Part shown: in pieces, positions 1 through 7,613 of the stretch
Layout: each line of letters begins with the position of its first letter
How positions within the stretch are numbered: position 1 is the stretch's first letter
Assembly: GCA_003486225.1 (NCBI GenBank)
Contig: DNGN01000148.1
Span: 3,429 to 20,865 of the forward strand
Reading direction: 5' to 3'
DNA from: Chloroflexota bacterium
GTDB taxonomy: Bacteria > Chloroflexota > Anaerolineae > Anaerolineales > UBA11579
Length of the DNA: 17,437 nt
Made by a program: the position numbers and the translations under genes
The notes under the pieces: generated by a model
What the model saw: only the letters and a program-made list of their open reading frames with translations
Database searches by the model: none
Told to the model about the DNA's origin: nothing

Positions 1-77
1 TTCACCAGGTTCCTGCCGGGAAAGGCCGGGATGGGGAATTGTGCTGTGCTGTCTGTCAGGATGCAGGTACTGGCCAT
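1..77 (-). CDS. DegV family protein, N-terminal fragment (FakB-like fatty-acid-binding protein)
   Basis: The first 25 codons of a minus-strand gene are present; the rest lies beyond the left edge. The ATG at 77-75 is preceded by AAGGA four bases upstream and begins only six bases after the stop of the DAK2-domain gene, so the two are probably translated from one transcript. The visible protein starts MASTCILTDSTAQFPIPAF. The ILTDSTAQF segment is the typical first strand and TDS loop of DegV proteins, which bind a fatty acid in a pocket whose first loop is this TDS motif. In Firmicutes, DegV proteins (FakB) present fatty acid to the kinase FakA, which fits the gene next door. Family assignment rests on a short N-terminus plus context. 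Confidence 0.75.
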   Translation of the reverse strand, partial: MASTCILTDSTAQFPIPAFPGRNLV

Positions 78-83
78 AGGTCC

Positions 84-1766
84 TTATTCAATCGAGATGA
101 TGAACTGGTAGTGAGGTTGGCCACCTTCCTGAAGCTCAATCTCATGGTCGGGATACGCTTCCTGAATTTTTTCTGCGATCTCGTCGACCTGATCTTTTTT
201 GATATTGTTCCCGTAGAAGATCGTAATTAATTCGTAGCTGTCCATATCAAATTTTTCCAAGAGGGATAGACAGGTTTCTTCGAGGGAGGGCGTGGCAACG
301 ACCAGCTTTCCGTTTTGCAGGCCGATGATCTGACCTTCTTTTACTTTAACGCCATCAATTTCTACGTTTCGTGTCGCGGTGGTCACTTCTGCTGTCTGCA
401 CCTCTTCCAGGGCATTTTCCATATCCTGCGCCACCTGCTGCAGGTCTCCTTCAGGTGCCAGGCGCATCATGGCAGACAAGCCTTGAGGTACGGTGCGGCT
501 TTTGACCACATAAACATCCTTGACTGTGAGCTCAGCCGCGGCTTCTGCAGCCAGGATGATATTCTTGTTGTTGGGCAGGATGATGACATGGTTAGTGGGC
601 AGGTTTTCAAAAGCCGCCATGATCTGCTGGGTGCTAGGATTCATGGTTTGCCCGCCTTCGATAATGGCAGCCACGCCGAGGCTGGCGAAAACTTTGGCGA
701 TGCCGTGCCCAGGGGCCACGGCTACCGTGGCGATCTGGCCGGGTTGGATAGTGGTTAGCTCCAGTTTGGTTGCGGCTTTTTGTTCAATATCGGCCATCTG
801 GGCAAGCAGGTTCTCGATCGCCACGTTGGTCACCGTGCCGATATCCATACAAAAATCTATGGGAAGGTAGCGGTTTTCTGTGGGTACATGAATATGCATG
901 CGGTACATGCCTTCCCCTTCTCCAACCTGGATCGAAGTCCCCATTTCTTCCAGCCTGGAGTAAAAATCTTGCAGATTAAGCGCGCCGGTGGGACGGAAAT
1001 CCACAACCACTTCGTAATCCTGGCCTTCTTCAATTGCTTCCAGGGTGTTGTCGAGCTGCAGAGCGTCCAGGGGTTTGACTTCTGCAATTGGAGTGTCCAA
1101 TGCTTCTCCATTGATCCAGCGCAGCATGCCTTCGAGCAAGAAGAAGAAGCCTTTGCCGCCTGAATCGACCACGCCCGCTTCCTTCAATACGGGCAGCAGT
1201 TCCGGAGTATGTTCTACCGATTTCGCTGCCGCGGCCACCGCGACCTCCAGGATCTCAATTGGGTCGTTGGAATTGGAAAGGGCTTTATCGGTGGCAATGG
1301 CGACATCTTTAACCACGGTCAGGATGGTGCCTTCTACCGGGCGCACCACACCTTTGTAGGCAGTTTCTCTGGCGCTGCTGAAAGACTTGGCCAGGTATTC
1401 TCCAGAGAGGTGCGGCTGGTCTTTCATGGCTGTGGCGATTCCGCGCCAAATCTGTGAGAGTATCACACCCGAGTTGCCGCGCGCTCCCATCAGAGCGCCC
1501 TGGGCCACACTGGCCAGCATTTTCCCGGCATGGGTTTCCGGCGAGTTTTCGATCTCTTCAAATGCTGATTGCATGGTCAGCATCATGTTTGTGCCGGTAT
1601 CCCCATCCGGGACCGGGAAAACATTCAGCGCATTCACGGTTTGTTTGTTGGTATTCAACCAAGCCATTCCGGCGGCTGTCAGGTCTTTGATCGCTTGCCC
1701 ATCAATGGGATGATGCTGAAAAATCAGCTTCCGGTCTAACGCTGGGTTACTTTGTAAATCAGTCAT
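84..1766 (-). CDS. DAK2-domain protein, FakA/YloV-like fatty acid kinase subunit
   Basis: This 560-residue protein has the full-length architecture of YloV/FakA, the ATP-binding subunit that phosphorylates fatty acid held by a DegV/FakB partner. The N-terminal DhaL domain spans about residues 25-215. It shows the nucleotide/Mg signature NVFPVPDGDTGTNM (D54 and D56 are the expected metal ligands), then GARGNSGVILSQ and VVDSGGKG. The remaining 340 residues match the middle and C-terminal parts usual for the family. The ATG at 1766 has GGAG six bases upstream. The Asp23-like gene lies upstream in the same direction and a DegV start follows six bases downstream, so this is a yloU-yloV-degV set. 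A hairpin in the 134-base gap upstream may partly uncouple it from yloU. The fatty acid kinase role is inferred from the family and the partner gene. Confidence 0.88.
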   Translation of the reverse strand: MTDLQSNPALDRKLIFQHHPIDGQAIKDLTAAGMAWLNTNKQTVNALNVFPVPDGDTGTNMMLTMQSAFEEIENSPETHAGKMLASVAQGALMGARGNSGVILSQIWRGIATAMKDQPHLSGEYLAKSFSSARETAYKGVVRPVEGTILTVVKDVAIATDKALSNSNDPIEILEVAVAAAAKSVEHTPELLPVLKEAGVVDSGGKGFFFLLEGMLRWINGEALDTPIAEVKPLDALQLDNTLEAIEEGQDYEVVVDFRPTGALNLQDFYSRLEEMGTSIQVGEGEGMYRMHIHVPTENRYLPIDFCMDIGTVTNVAIENLLAQMADIEQKAATKLELTTIQPGQIATVAVAPGHGIAKVFASLGVAAIIEGGQTMNPSTQQIMAAFENLPTNHVIILPNNKNIILAAEAAAELTVKDVYVVKSRTVPQGLSAMMRLAPEGDLQQVAQDMENALEEVQTAEVTTATRNVEIDGVKVKEGQIIGLQNGKLVVATPSLEETCLSLLEKFDMDSYELITIFYGNNIKKDQVDEIAEKIQEAYPDHEIELQEGGQPHYQFIISIE

Positions 1767-1854
1767 TCGTTCTCCAAATACTTATAAATATTTCGGCGCA
1801 CCATATCATTTGATGGAATCGGAGCAGGCCGCCGAACGAAAGCTATTTTAAACC

Positions 1855-1889
1855 AAAAGTCTGATTAAGATAGGGTTGTTCAGACTTTT
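1855..1889 (-). terminator. Hairpin between yloU-like and yloV-like genes (possible terminator or attenuator)
   Basis: A perfect 10-bp inverted repeat (AAAAGTCTGA at 1855-1864, TCAGACTTTT at 1880-1889) encloses a 15-base loop, about 11 bases after the Asp23-like stop. Read on the minus strand, the stem ends in TTTT, then GGTTTAAAAT. The stem is AT-rich and the loop is long, so it is a weaker terminator than others in the window. It could give partial read-through into the DAK2-domain gene. Confidence 0.45.
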
Positions 1890-1900
1890 GTGATTTTGAA

Positions 1901-2254
1901 TCACTCCCCGTTGATCCGCAGCCCCTGGACATGTACGTTTACATCTTGGATCGGTAACCCCAAATACTTTTCCACATGGAACCGGACGGTGTTGGCAACG
2001 CTATTGGCAACCGATTTTACCCGGGTACCGTACTGCACAACAATGTAGATATCGATATTCACCTCATGCTCATCATAGGTGACTTCTATACCGTTCGTAG
2101 GATCTTTAACAATTCGATTGGTGAGTCCATTGACCAGGTTCTTTGAGGCCAGCCCCACCACACCATAGGACTTTATGGCCGCTTGGTAGGCGATGGCAGC
2201 AATGGCTTTTGCTGATACATTGATGCTTCCGTATGGATTTAGTTCATCTTTCAT
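1901..2254 (-). CDS. Asp23/Gls24 (YloU) family protein
   Basis: This 117-residue protein is a typical member of the Asp23/Gls24 family (formerly DUF322): small, soluble proteins linked to envelope homeostasis and alkaline stress in Firmicutes. Visible features are the N-terminal GSINVSAKAIAAIAYQAA segment, a central VNIDIYIVVQYG strand, the helix KSVANSVANTVRFHVEK, and the closing VNVHVQGLRI strand. There is no membrane segment. The ATG at 2254 has AGAGGAAA about six bases upstream. It is divergent from rpmB, and the DAK2-domain gene follows it on the same strand, exactly as yloU sits between rpmB and yloV in Bacillus. The family is clear; the molecular function of the family is not well established. 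Confidence 0.9.
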   Translation of the reverse strand: MKDELNPYGSINVSAKAIAAIAYQAAIKSYGVVGLASKNLVNGLTNRIVKDPTNGIEVTYDEHEVNIDIYIVVQYGTRVKSVANSVANTVRFHVEKYLGLPIQDVNVHVQGLRINGE

Positions 2255-2284
2255 TTTTTTCCTCTTGTTTAATAACCACTTGGG

Positions 2285-2313
2285 TTGTAAAAAGATACGT
2301 CTTGTGGTAATAT
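2285..2313 (+). promoter_or_regulatory. Probable sigma-70-type promoter of rpmB
   Basis: TTGTAA (2285-2290), a 17-base spacer, then TAATAT (2308-2313) lies about 60 bases before the rpmB start in the divergent gap between rpmB and the Asp23-like gene. The spacing is ideal and both hexamers match the consensus at four or more positions. The RBS AAGGAAG follows at about 2358-2364. Confidence 0.45.
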
Positions 2314-2341
2314 TTTTCGGCTATACTGCGATAACTAAGTA

Positions 2342-2371
2342 ATTATACATAATTCGTAAAGGAAGTGAACT
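2342..2371 (-). promoter_or_regulatory. Possible minus-strand promoter for the Asp23-like gene
   Basis: The minus strand carries TATAAT at 2347-2342. A TTCACT hexamer lies 16 bases upstream, overlapping the first bases around the rpmB RBS and start. This would give the Asp23-like gene a leader of roughly 80 bases. The -10 is perfect and the -35 is a 4 of 6 match. The AT-rich setting makes chance matches likely. Confidence 0.3.
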
Positions 2372-2554
2372 ATGGCACAGTGTTCCGTGTGTGGTAAGAA
2401 AACAACTTTTGGGCGCAACCGTCCGTGGTCGAAAAAGTCAACCAACCGCACCTTCAAACCAAACCTGCAGAAGGTCTCAGTATATGAGGGCGGCCGCAAG
2501 GTTCAGAAGAAGATGTGCACCCGTTGCATTCGCACCATGGTTAAGTCCGCCTAA
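2372..2554 (+). CDS. rpmB: 50S ribosomal protein L28, zinc-binding type
   Basis: This 60-residue basic protein of the large ribosomal subunit begins MAQCSVCGKKTTFGRN, the usual L28 start. It contains NRTFKPNLQKV and ends with CTRCIRTMVKSA. Cysteines 4 and 7 pair with 49 and 52 to form the four-cysteine zinc site of the C+ class of L28. AAGGAAG lies seven to eight bases before the ATG. It is a single-gene unit: divergent from the Asp23-like gene and convergent with rpe, with a terminator 35 bases after the stop. The length is normal for the family and the call is secure. Confidence 0.97.
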   Translation: MAQCSVCGKKTTFGRNRPWSKKSTNRTFKPNLQKVSVYEGGRKVQKKMCTRCIRTMVKSA

Positions 2555-2588
2555 AAACTGGATTACCATTACAACCGTATCCCATCAG

Positions 2589-2613
2589 AATCACGGTGAA
2601 TACCGTGATTTTT
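2589..2613. terminator. Intrinsic terminator between convergent rpmB and rpe
   Basis: A perfect 9-bp stem (AATCACGGT at 2589-2597, ACCGTGATT at 2602-2610) closes a GAAT tetraloop and is followed by a run of five T (2609-2613). It lies 35 bases past the rpmB stop and just after the rpe stop. The left side is less A-rich, so it should act best on the plus strand, but it may serve both convergent genes. Confidence 0.8.
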
Positions 2614-2616
2614 GAT

Positions 2617-3294
2617 TTAATATTGTAAATGTGCTTTTAAAGCCCGTAGCCCCGCGGCAATTCCCTCGGGGTGTTTAAAGATCGCACTGGCAGCAACAAA
2701 GACATTTGCACCAGCAGCTTGGGCCTGGGGAAGGGTGCCGGCATTTACCCCTCCATCCACCTGAAGATCTGCAGCCAACGAGTCATCCTGCAGCCATGCG
2801 TGGATTTTCTCAACCTTGGTTAGCGTTTCTGCCAGGAAGGTTTGCCCAGAGTATCCCGGATTGACCGTCATGACCAGCACCAGATCGGCCAGTGGGAGGA
2901 CAGGCTGCACGGCAGAGGCCGGCGTACCTGGATTAATGGCCACGCCTGCTCTGCAGCCCAGGTCTTTGATCGCCTGGAGGGTACGGTGCAGGTTTGGGCT
3001 GGCTTCTGTATGAATGGTGAGGCCGTTTGCCCCTGCATTGGCATAATCCTGAATGGATCTTTCCGGCTGTTCGATCATCAGGTGCACATCCAGGAATAAA
3101 TCGGTCACCCTGCGACATGCTTCAACAATGAAGGGACCCATGCTGAGGTTGGGGACGAAATGACCGTCCATTACATCGATATGGATCCAATCTGTCCCGG
3201 CTTTTTCAACTGCACGGATCTCGCGCTCAAGATGGGTGAAATCCGCACTTAGAATTGAGGCTGAGATCAGTTCCTTTTTTTGAATCATGCGCAT
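2617..3294 (-). CDS. rpe: Ribulose-phosphate 3-epimerase
   Basis: This cytosolic enzyme interconverts ribulose 5-phosphate and xylulose 5-phosphate in the pentose phosphate pathway. The 225-residue protein has the full TIM-barrel motif set. These are ISASILSADF near the N-terminus, HIDVMDGHFVPN (H38 and D40, metal ligand and catalytic acid/base), LDVHLMI (H71), MTVNPGYSGQ, and LQVDGGVN with the second catalytic Asp, then the phosphate-binding VAASAIF. The ATG at 3294 lies eight bases after the upstream kinase stop, with no strong Shine-Dalgarno site, so translation is probably coupled. A second ATG two codons in is possible. Pairing of rpe with a PrkC-type kinase gene is also seen in Firmicutes. 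Confidence 0.96.
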   Translation of the reverse strand: MRMIQKKELISASILSADFTHLEREIRAVEKAGTDWIHIDVMDGHFVPNLSMGPFIVEACRRVTDLFLDVHLMIEQPERSIQDYANAGANGLTIHTEASPNLHRTLQAIKDLGCRAGVAINPGTPASAVQPVLPLADLVLVMTVNPGYSGQTFLAETLTKVEKIHAWLQDDSLAADLQVDGGVNAGTLPQAQAAGANVFVAASAIFKHPEGIAAGLRALKAHLQY

Positions 3295-3301
3295 GCTTTC
3301 G

Positions 3302-4450
3302 CTAAAAAATATTGTTGTAAACCCAGATAAAGAAGGGGATCAGTCCACCCCAGGTGGCAACCGCGATCAATCCCAGCAGTACAGCCAGCCAGTCGATGAC
3401 GGTTGGCGGTGCGGCTGTGTATGGAGCAGTTGGTTGATGGGAACGATAGGGCCCTGAGGGCATCTTCTGGGGTGTGCTCTGTGGACCGGTTTGACGGCCT
3501 GTGGGTCGGGATTGGTTGGGGACGGCAGGCCTGGCAGAGCGAGACGGGCTGGCCTGGCCACGCTCAGTCTGGGGTCTGGCGGTGCCAGACCGCTGCGGTT
3601 TAGCAGCAGGTTCGGCAGGTTCTCCCAACTCCCGCTGGACAATCTGGAGCACCCGCCCCAACTGGTCCGCTGTGCGGTAGCGCGCAGACGGTTCCTTGGA
3701 AAGCACCTTGAGGATCACTTGTTCAAGGCTTTCTGGAATGAATGGGTTGATCTCTTTGGGCGGGATGGGCGTCGCTTCACGGTGCATCTGGGCCAATTCG
3801 TTCGATGTTTTGCCAATGTAGGGCAGCTGCCCGGTGAAAATCAGGTAGAGAATCACACCCAGGGAATACACATCAGAGGCCGGTGAAGGGGCTGCCCCAC
3901 CGGCTTGCTCGGGCGAGAAGAACTGTGGAGACCCCCAAACAACATCGGTGAGTTCATCCGGGTTGATGGAAGCCAGGGCGCGCGCAATGCCGAAATCGGT
4001 CACTTTTAGCTGCCAATCGGGTGTGACCAGCAGGTTATGGGGTTTGACATCACAGTGCACCAGCCCAGCCCGGTGGGCATAGCCAATTCCTTTACAAGCT
4101 TTGATGCCCAGGTCTAATCCCCGCTCAATCGATAGGCGACCGCGCTCCTGTACGAGGGTGTTCAGGTCTTTGCCTGAGATATATTCCATGACAATATACA
4201 AGCGCTCCTGATCGTAACCAAAATCGTACACGGTCACGATATTGGGGTGGCTGAGATTGGCGGCGGCTTTGGCCTCCTGGCGGAAGCGTTCACGGAAAGC
4301 AGGGTCTTTGGCGTATTTCGAACGCAGCAACTTAATAGCCACATCTCGTTCGAGCATCAGGTCTCTACCATTAAAGACCATGGCCATTCCCCCGCGGCCA
4401 ACCAGGGTGTTCAGCCTATAGCGGTTGTTGAGGAGTTTGAGTTCTTCCAT
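3302..4450 (-). CDS. Membrane-anchored Ser/Thr protein kinase, PrkC/PknB-like, non-RD type
   Basis: This is a 382-residue Hanks-type kinase. The kinase domain spans about residues 11-275. It has the glycine loop GRGGMAMVF, K40 in VAIKLL, E59 in helix C, H132-C133-D134 in HCDVKPHN, N139, DFG at 152-154, and SPEQA in the activation segment. The usual HRD arginine is cysteine, making this a non-RD kinase. A Pro/Ser/Thr/Arg-rich linker (about 278-348) leads to one hydrophobic segment (about 350-375) ending at the C-terminus, so the kinase faces the cytoplasm with a tail anchor and no extracellular PASTA repeats. The ATG is preceded by AAGGA at a short four-to-five-base spacing. It is followed by rpe in the same direction. 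The substrate cannot be told from sequence. Confidence 0.93.
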   Translation of the reverse strand: MEELKLLNNRYRLNTLVGRGGMAMVFNGRDLMLERDVAIKLLRSKYAKDPAFRERFRQEAKAAANLSHPNIVTVYDFGYDQERLYIVMEYISGKDLNTLVQERGRLSIERGLDLGIKACKGIGYAHRAGLVHCDVKPHNLLVTPDWQLKVTDFGIARALASINPDELTDVVWGSPQFFSPEQAGGAAPSPASDVYSLGVILYLIFTGQLPYIGKTSNELAQMHREATPIPPKEINPFIPESLEQVILKVLSKEPSARYRTADQLGRVLQIVQRELGEPAEPAAKPQRSGTARPQTERGQASPSRSARPAVPNQSRPTGRQTGPQSTPQKMPSGPYRSHQPTAPYTAAPPTVIDWLAVLLGLIAVATWGGLIPFFIWVYNNIF

Positions 4451-4505
4451 CGGTTCCTTATCACCCTGATTTTACCGGAAAGGAGGGTTAATTGGTAGGG
4501 GGAGT

Positions 4506-4514
4506 ATTGTATCA
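4506..4514 (-). promoter_or_regulatory. Possible extended -10 promoter of the membrane kinase gene
   Basis: On the minus strand the gap upstream of the kinase reads TGATACAAT (4514-4506), an extended -10 element (TGn plus TACAAT). No convincing -35 is present, which extended -10 promoters can lack. The leader would be about 50 bases. The rest of the 140-base divergent gap (4451-4590) holds only an AT-rich stretch and a short palindrome (AGAAATTTCT) with no assigned role. Confidence 0.35.
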
Positions 4515-4590
4515 GGCGTTCCGGCGAGAAAAAACCTTAAGAAATTTCTGCTTCTGCATGTGGGCGTAATTTTGGAGTAAAATTTGAGGT

Positions 4591-5094
4591 ATGGACAGAC
4601 TGAAGAAAATCTGGCGAGCGTTTTTCTCACTCCCGGTACTGATCAGCGCAATCGGTATGGGCTGCCTCCTGGTGGCTGTGATATTTGGTGGTATGGGACT
4701 GTTTGCAGCACAAGAACCTTCAGGCTATCCGACGGCTGGATTAACGGTAATTGCCGGGCCGACCTCCACGCTGTATGTTCCAAGCGCTACTCCATCCCGG
4801 GTGCCAACGTCAACTTCCAATATGCCGCAAGCTCCTCTGCCTGGTATGATCGGGGTGGGCAGTTCTGTTCAGATCTTTGGTACCGAAGGGTCGGGTCTGA
4901 ATATCCGCGAGCAGCCTGGCTTGAACAACCCCGTACGCTTTGTGGCTTTGGATTCAGAGGTTTTTGAGGTGCGGGGAGGCCCAGAGGTGGTTAACGACAT
5001 CACCTGGTGGTACCTGGCGACTACATTGGACGAAGAGCGCAGCGGTTGGGCTGCCGCGAACTATCTTTCACTGGTCGGTGACCAGCAGAATTGA
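4591..5094 (+). CDS. Membrane-anchored SH3b-domain protein
   Basis: This is a 167-residue protein with a short basic N-terminus (MDRLKKIWRAFF) and one membrane segment at about residues 14-40, which probably serves as an uncleaved anchor. A Ser/Thr/Pro-rich stalk (about 45-85) leads to a bacterial SH3-like domain (about 88-162). The SH3b features are GSSVQIFGTEGSGLNIREQPG, a VFEVRGGPE turn, WWYLAT and GWAAANYLSL. Such domains are usually extracytoplasmic and often bind cell-wall or peptide ligands; the ligand here is unknown. The Shine-Dalgarno site is poor: GAGG sits directly against the ATG and GGAG lies 13 bases upstream, so the start is a little uncertain. It is first in a plus-strand run with the DUF971 and S9 peptidase genes and divergent from the kinase. 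Confidence 0.8.
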   Translation: MDRLKKIWRAFFSLPVLISAIGMGCLLVAVIFGGMGLFAAQEPSGYPTAGLTVIAGPTSTLYVPSATPSRVPTSTSNMPQAPLPGMIGVGSSVQIFGTEGSGLNIREQPGLNNPVRFVALDSEVFEVRGGPEVVNDITWWYLATTLDEERSGWAAANYLSLVGDQQN

Positions 5095-5160
5095 GCTGAA
5101 CCGCTGCAAATGTCTTGAACATGATGACTGTTCTTTCTCTAGAGCATGAAAGGATTACCC

Positions 5161-5520
5161 TTGAGCAGTTTACAAAACGAACCAAAACCGGTTGATATCT
5201 CAGCCAACCGGGAGCAAGCGAGGATGCGGATCCAGTGGAACAACGGTATGGTATCCGAGTTTCCATTTGACCTGCTGCGCAATTCCTGCCCCTGTGCCGT
5301 TTGCCGCGGCGGGCACCAAAATATGAAATCTGAACCGGATGATTCTATGTTCATCATCCCGCTGATGGATGCTAAAACAACCCAGCTGAGAGGCATTAAC
5401 CAGGTGGGCGGATACGCGATCAGCCTGGAGTGGGGGGATGGACATTCCCATGGCATCTATACCTGGGATTACCTTTACGCGCTTCATTTGCGAGCTGAAG
5501 AAAAAAACAAAACAGAATAA
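5161..5520 (+). CDS. DUF971 (GBBH-like N-terminal) domain protein
   Basis: This small soluble protein is made almost entirely of the DUF971 / gamma-butyrobetaine-hydroxylase-like N-terminal domain. Diagnostic features are RIQWNNGMVSEFPFDLLR, the zinc-ligand motif CPCAVCRGG, IPLMDAKTTQL, VGGYAISLEWGDGHSHGIYTWDYL and the trailing LRAEE. In gamma-butyrobetaine hydroxylase the equivalent domain binds zinc. The same domain is fused to the Fe-S scaffold protein HCF101 in plants, which hints at a metal or Fe-S cluster role, but no activity is established. I chose TTG at 5161 because AAAGGA (5149-5154) lies six bases before it. The in-frame ATG at 5146 has no Shine-Dalgarno site but would add five residues. 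The stop is 19 bases before the peptidase start. Confidence 0.85.
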   Translation: MSSLQNEPKPVDISANREQARMRIQWNNGMVSEFPFDLLRNSCPCAVCRGGHQNMKSEPDDSMFIIPLMDAKTTQLRGINQVGGYAISLEWGDGHSHGIYTWDYLYALHLRAEEKNKTE

Positions 5521-5539
5521 AAGTTAGAGGAGAATACAG

Positions 5540-7591
5540 ATGGCAAAAGAGCCGAAGCGGATGATCAATGCGCAAGATTTGCATCATATCATCGTGCTGG
5601 AGGACCCGCGCTGGAATCCAAAGGCGGATGAAGTCACCTACGTCCAGTTGAAAACGGACCGCGCCAAGAACGATTACACCCGCACGATCTGGCGCTGGCG
5701 GGATGGATGGGAGAGCCCCCGGCAGTTTACCAACGGCGGGAAAATGGATTTTCATCCCCGCTACAGCCCGGATGGCGAACGGCTGGCATTCATTTCGACC
5801 CGCGGCGGCAAGCCTCAAATCTACCTGATCCGGCTGGATGGTGGGGAGGCCCAAGCGCTGACCAGCATGCCCAATGGGGTCAGTGGTTTTGGCTGGAGTC
5901 CGGATGGCAAGCAGATCGCTTTTGTTTCCGCGCTGAATGCGGCTGAGCGCCGTCTGGAAAAACGCGGAAAATTTCCTCTGCCCGCGCCCAAGGATGAACT
6001 GGAAGGCGGAGTGCGGAAGCTGGAACAAGAGCATGCGGAAAAAGAGCGGGTTGACCCGCGTGTGTATCGCGGTTTGCCTTTCAAAGCCGGCACAGATTTT
6101 GTCAGTGACCGCTACCAGCACCTGTTTATTTTGGAGGTGGATGCCAAAGAAGCCACACCGCGCCGACTGACGGATGGGGATATCGATTTCGGCAAGCCGC
6201 GCTGGTCTGCCAATGGGCAATTCTTGTGGAGTTCCGCCGCGCGCCGGCCTACGCAAGATCGGTTTGCCGAGTACGATCTCGTGCGTATCACGGTAAAGGA
6301 TGGTGCTGTGCGGCGGATGGAACGGCCGGGGCATTATGCCATGACACCCAAACCGTCCCCCGATGGCCAATGGGTCGCTTCCATCAGCATGCTCGATATG
6401 TCCGGTTATGGGCATATCCCCAGGCTGACGGTTTGCAGGACAAATGGGACTGGATGGCGGGATCTTAATCTGGAATTGGACCGAAGTGTTGGGGCACAAG
6501 AATACCAATACCAGTTTTATTGGGCCGCAGACAGCCAGGGGTTGTACTGTACGATTGAAGACCAGGGCTACAGCAAGGTCTTTTATGTCAGCCTTGCCGA
6601 TGCTACCATTACTGAGGTCTGCGGCGGGCAGGAATTGATCGAGGCGTTTTCGGTCCATGGGAATGGCTCGCTGGCTTATATCTCCCGCAGCATCCTGCAT
6701 CCCCCGGAACTCTTTATCTGTCCCAAAGATGGGGATCCGGTTCGGGTCACCAAACTGCATGATGAGTGGCTGGATGGCGTAAAAATAGCCAAAACGGAGG
6801 AGTTTCGCTATCAAGCGCCGGACGGGATGGAGATACAGGGCTGGATCGTCCGACCGCCAGATTTTGATGCCAAGCAGCAATGGCCGCTGGCAGTGAATAT
6901 CCATGGCGGGCCGCATGTGATGTGGAGCCCGGCGGCGCATGCGATGTGGCATGAATGGCAGCTGCATGCTGCCCGCGGCTATGTGGTTTTTTTCTGCAAC
7001 CCGCGCGGCTCCGATGGCTATGGTGATGCGTTCCGCTGTGCCATCCATAATAATTGGGGTGAGGCCGATATGCAGGATATCCTCTCAGGTGTGGATGCTG
7101 TGGTAGCCAAAGGGTTTATTGATGAGAAACGCATGGCGGTTACCGGTGGTTCTTACGGCGGATTTATGACCGCCTGGATCATCGGGCACGACCAGCGTTT
7201 TGCAGCCGCAGTATCGCAGCGCGGGGTTTACCAGCTGATGTCGTTCTACGGCACCACTGATGTCCCGCGGCTGATTGAGGGCGAGTTTGAAACCATGGCT
7301 TTCGATGATCCGGATAAGATGTGGAAATATTCTCCTTACGCATACGTGCGTCAGATGCGCACCCCGCTGCTTCTGATCCATTCGGATAACGATTTCCGGG
7401 TGCCCATCTCAGATGCTGAACAACTGTTTACGGCCTTAAAGAAACTGCGCCGCACAGTCGAGTTTGTACGCTATCCAAGAGATGGGCATGAGCTCTCCCG
7501 TTCGGGTGAACCCAAACACCGCATCGACCGCCTCGAACGGATGACTGCCTGGTTTGACCGCTACTGCACGCCGCGCAGCATCAAGCTCTGA
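5540..7591 (+). CDS. S9 family peptidase (prolyl oligopeptidase / acylaminoacyl-peptidase-like)
   Basis: This is a 683-residue serine peptidase with two parts. An N-terminal beta-propeller (about residues 15-415) has TolB-like repeats such as FHPRYSPDGERLAFIST and GFGWSPDGKQIAFVS. The C-terminal alpha/beta hydrolase (about 420-680) holds the catalytic triad: S538 in GGSYGGF, Asp at 616/618 in SDNDFRVP and H650 in RDGHELSR. NIHGGPHVMW is the oxyanion-side motif seen in acylaminoacyl peptidases. No signal peptide is present, so it should act in the cytoplasm on short or N-acylated peptides. AGAGGAG lies about eight bases before the ATG, and the gene closely follows the DUF971 gene. A strong palindromic terminator follows 22 bases after the stop. 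Confidence 0.95.
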   Translation: MAKEPKRMINAQDLHHIIVLEDPRWNPKADEVTYVQLKTDRAKNDYTRTIWRWRDGWESPRQFTNGGKMDFHPRYSPDGERLAFISTRGGKPQIYLIRLDGGEAQALTSMPNGVSGFGWSPDGKQIAFVSALNAAERRLEKRGKFPLPAPKDELEGGVRKLEQEHAEKERVDPRVYRGLPFKAGTDFVSDRYQHLFILEVDAKEATPRRLTDGDIDFGKPRWSANGQFLWSSAARRPTQDRFAEYDLVRITVKDGAVRRMERPGHYAMTPKPSPDGQWVASISMLDMSGYGHIPRLTVCRTNGTGWRDLNLELDRSVGAQEYQYQFYWAADSQGLYCTIEDQGYSKVFYVSLADATITEVCGGQELIEAFSVHGNGSLAYISRSILHPPELFICPKDGDPVRVTKLHDEWLDGVKIAKTEEFRYQAPDGMEIQGWIVRPPDFDAKQQWPLAVNIHGGPHVMWSPAAHAMWHEWQLHAARGYVVFFCNPRGSDGYGDAFRCAIHNNWGEADMQDILSGVDAVVAKGFIDEKRMAVTGGSYGGFMTAWIIGHDQRFAAAVSQRGVYQLMSFYGTTDVPRLIEGEFETMAFDDPDKMWKYSPYAYVRQMRTPLLLIHSDNDFRVPISDAEQLFTALKKLRRTVEFVRYPRDGHELSRSGEPKHRIDRLERMTAWFDRYCTPRSIKL

Positions 7592-7613
7592 TTGGATGGG
7601 ATACCAATTAAAG

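Noticed and set aside
5420..7048. A 542-codon open frame on the minus strand opposite the S9 peptidase
   Set aside because: It mirrors a strongly supported peptidase gene with full catalytic triad; its composition is Pro/Arg/His-rich without domain motifs, as expected of an antisense shadow.
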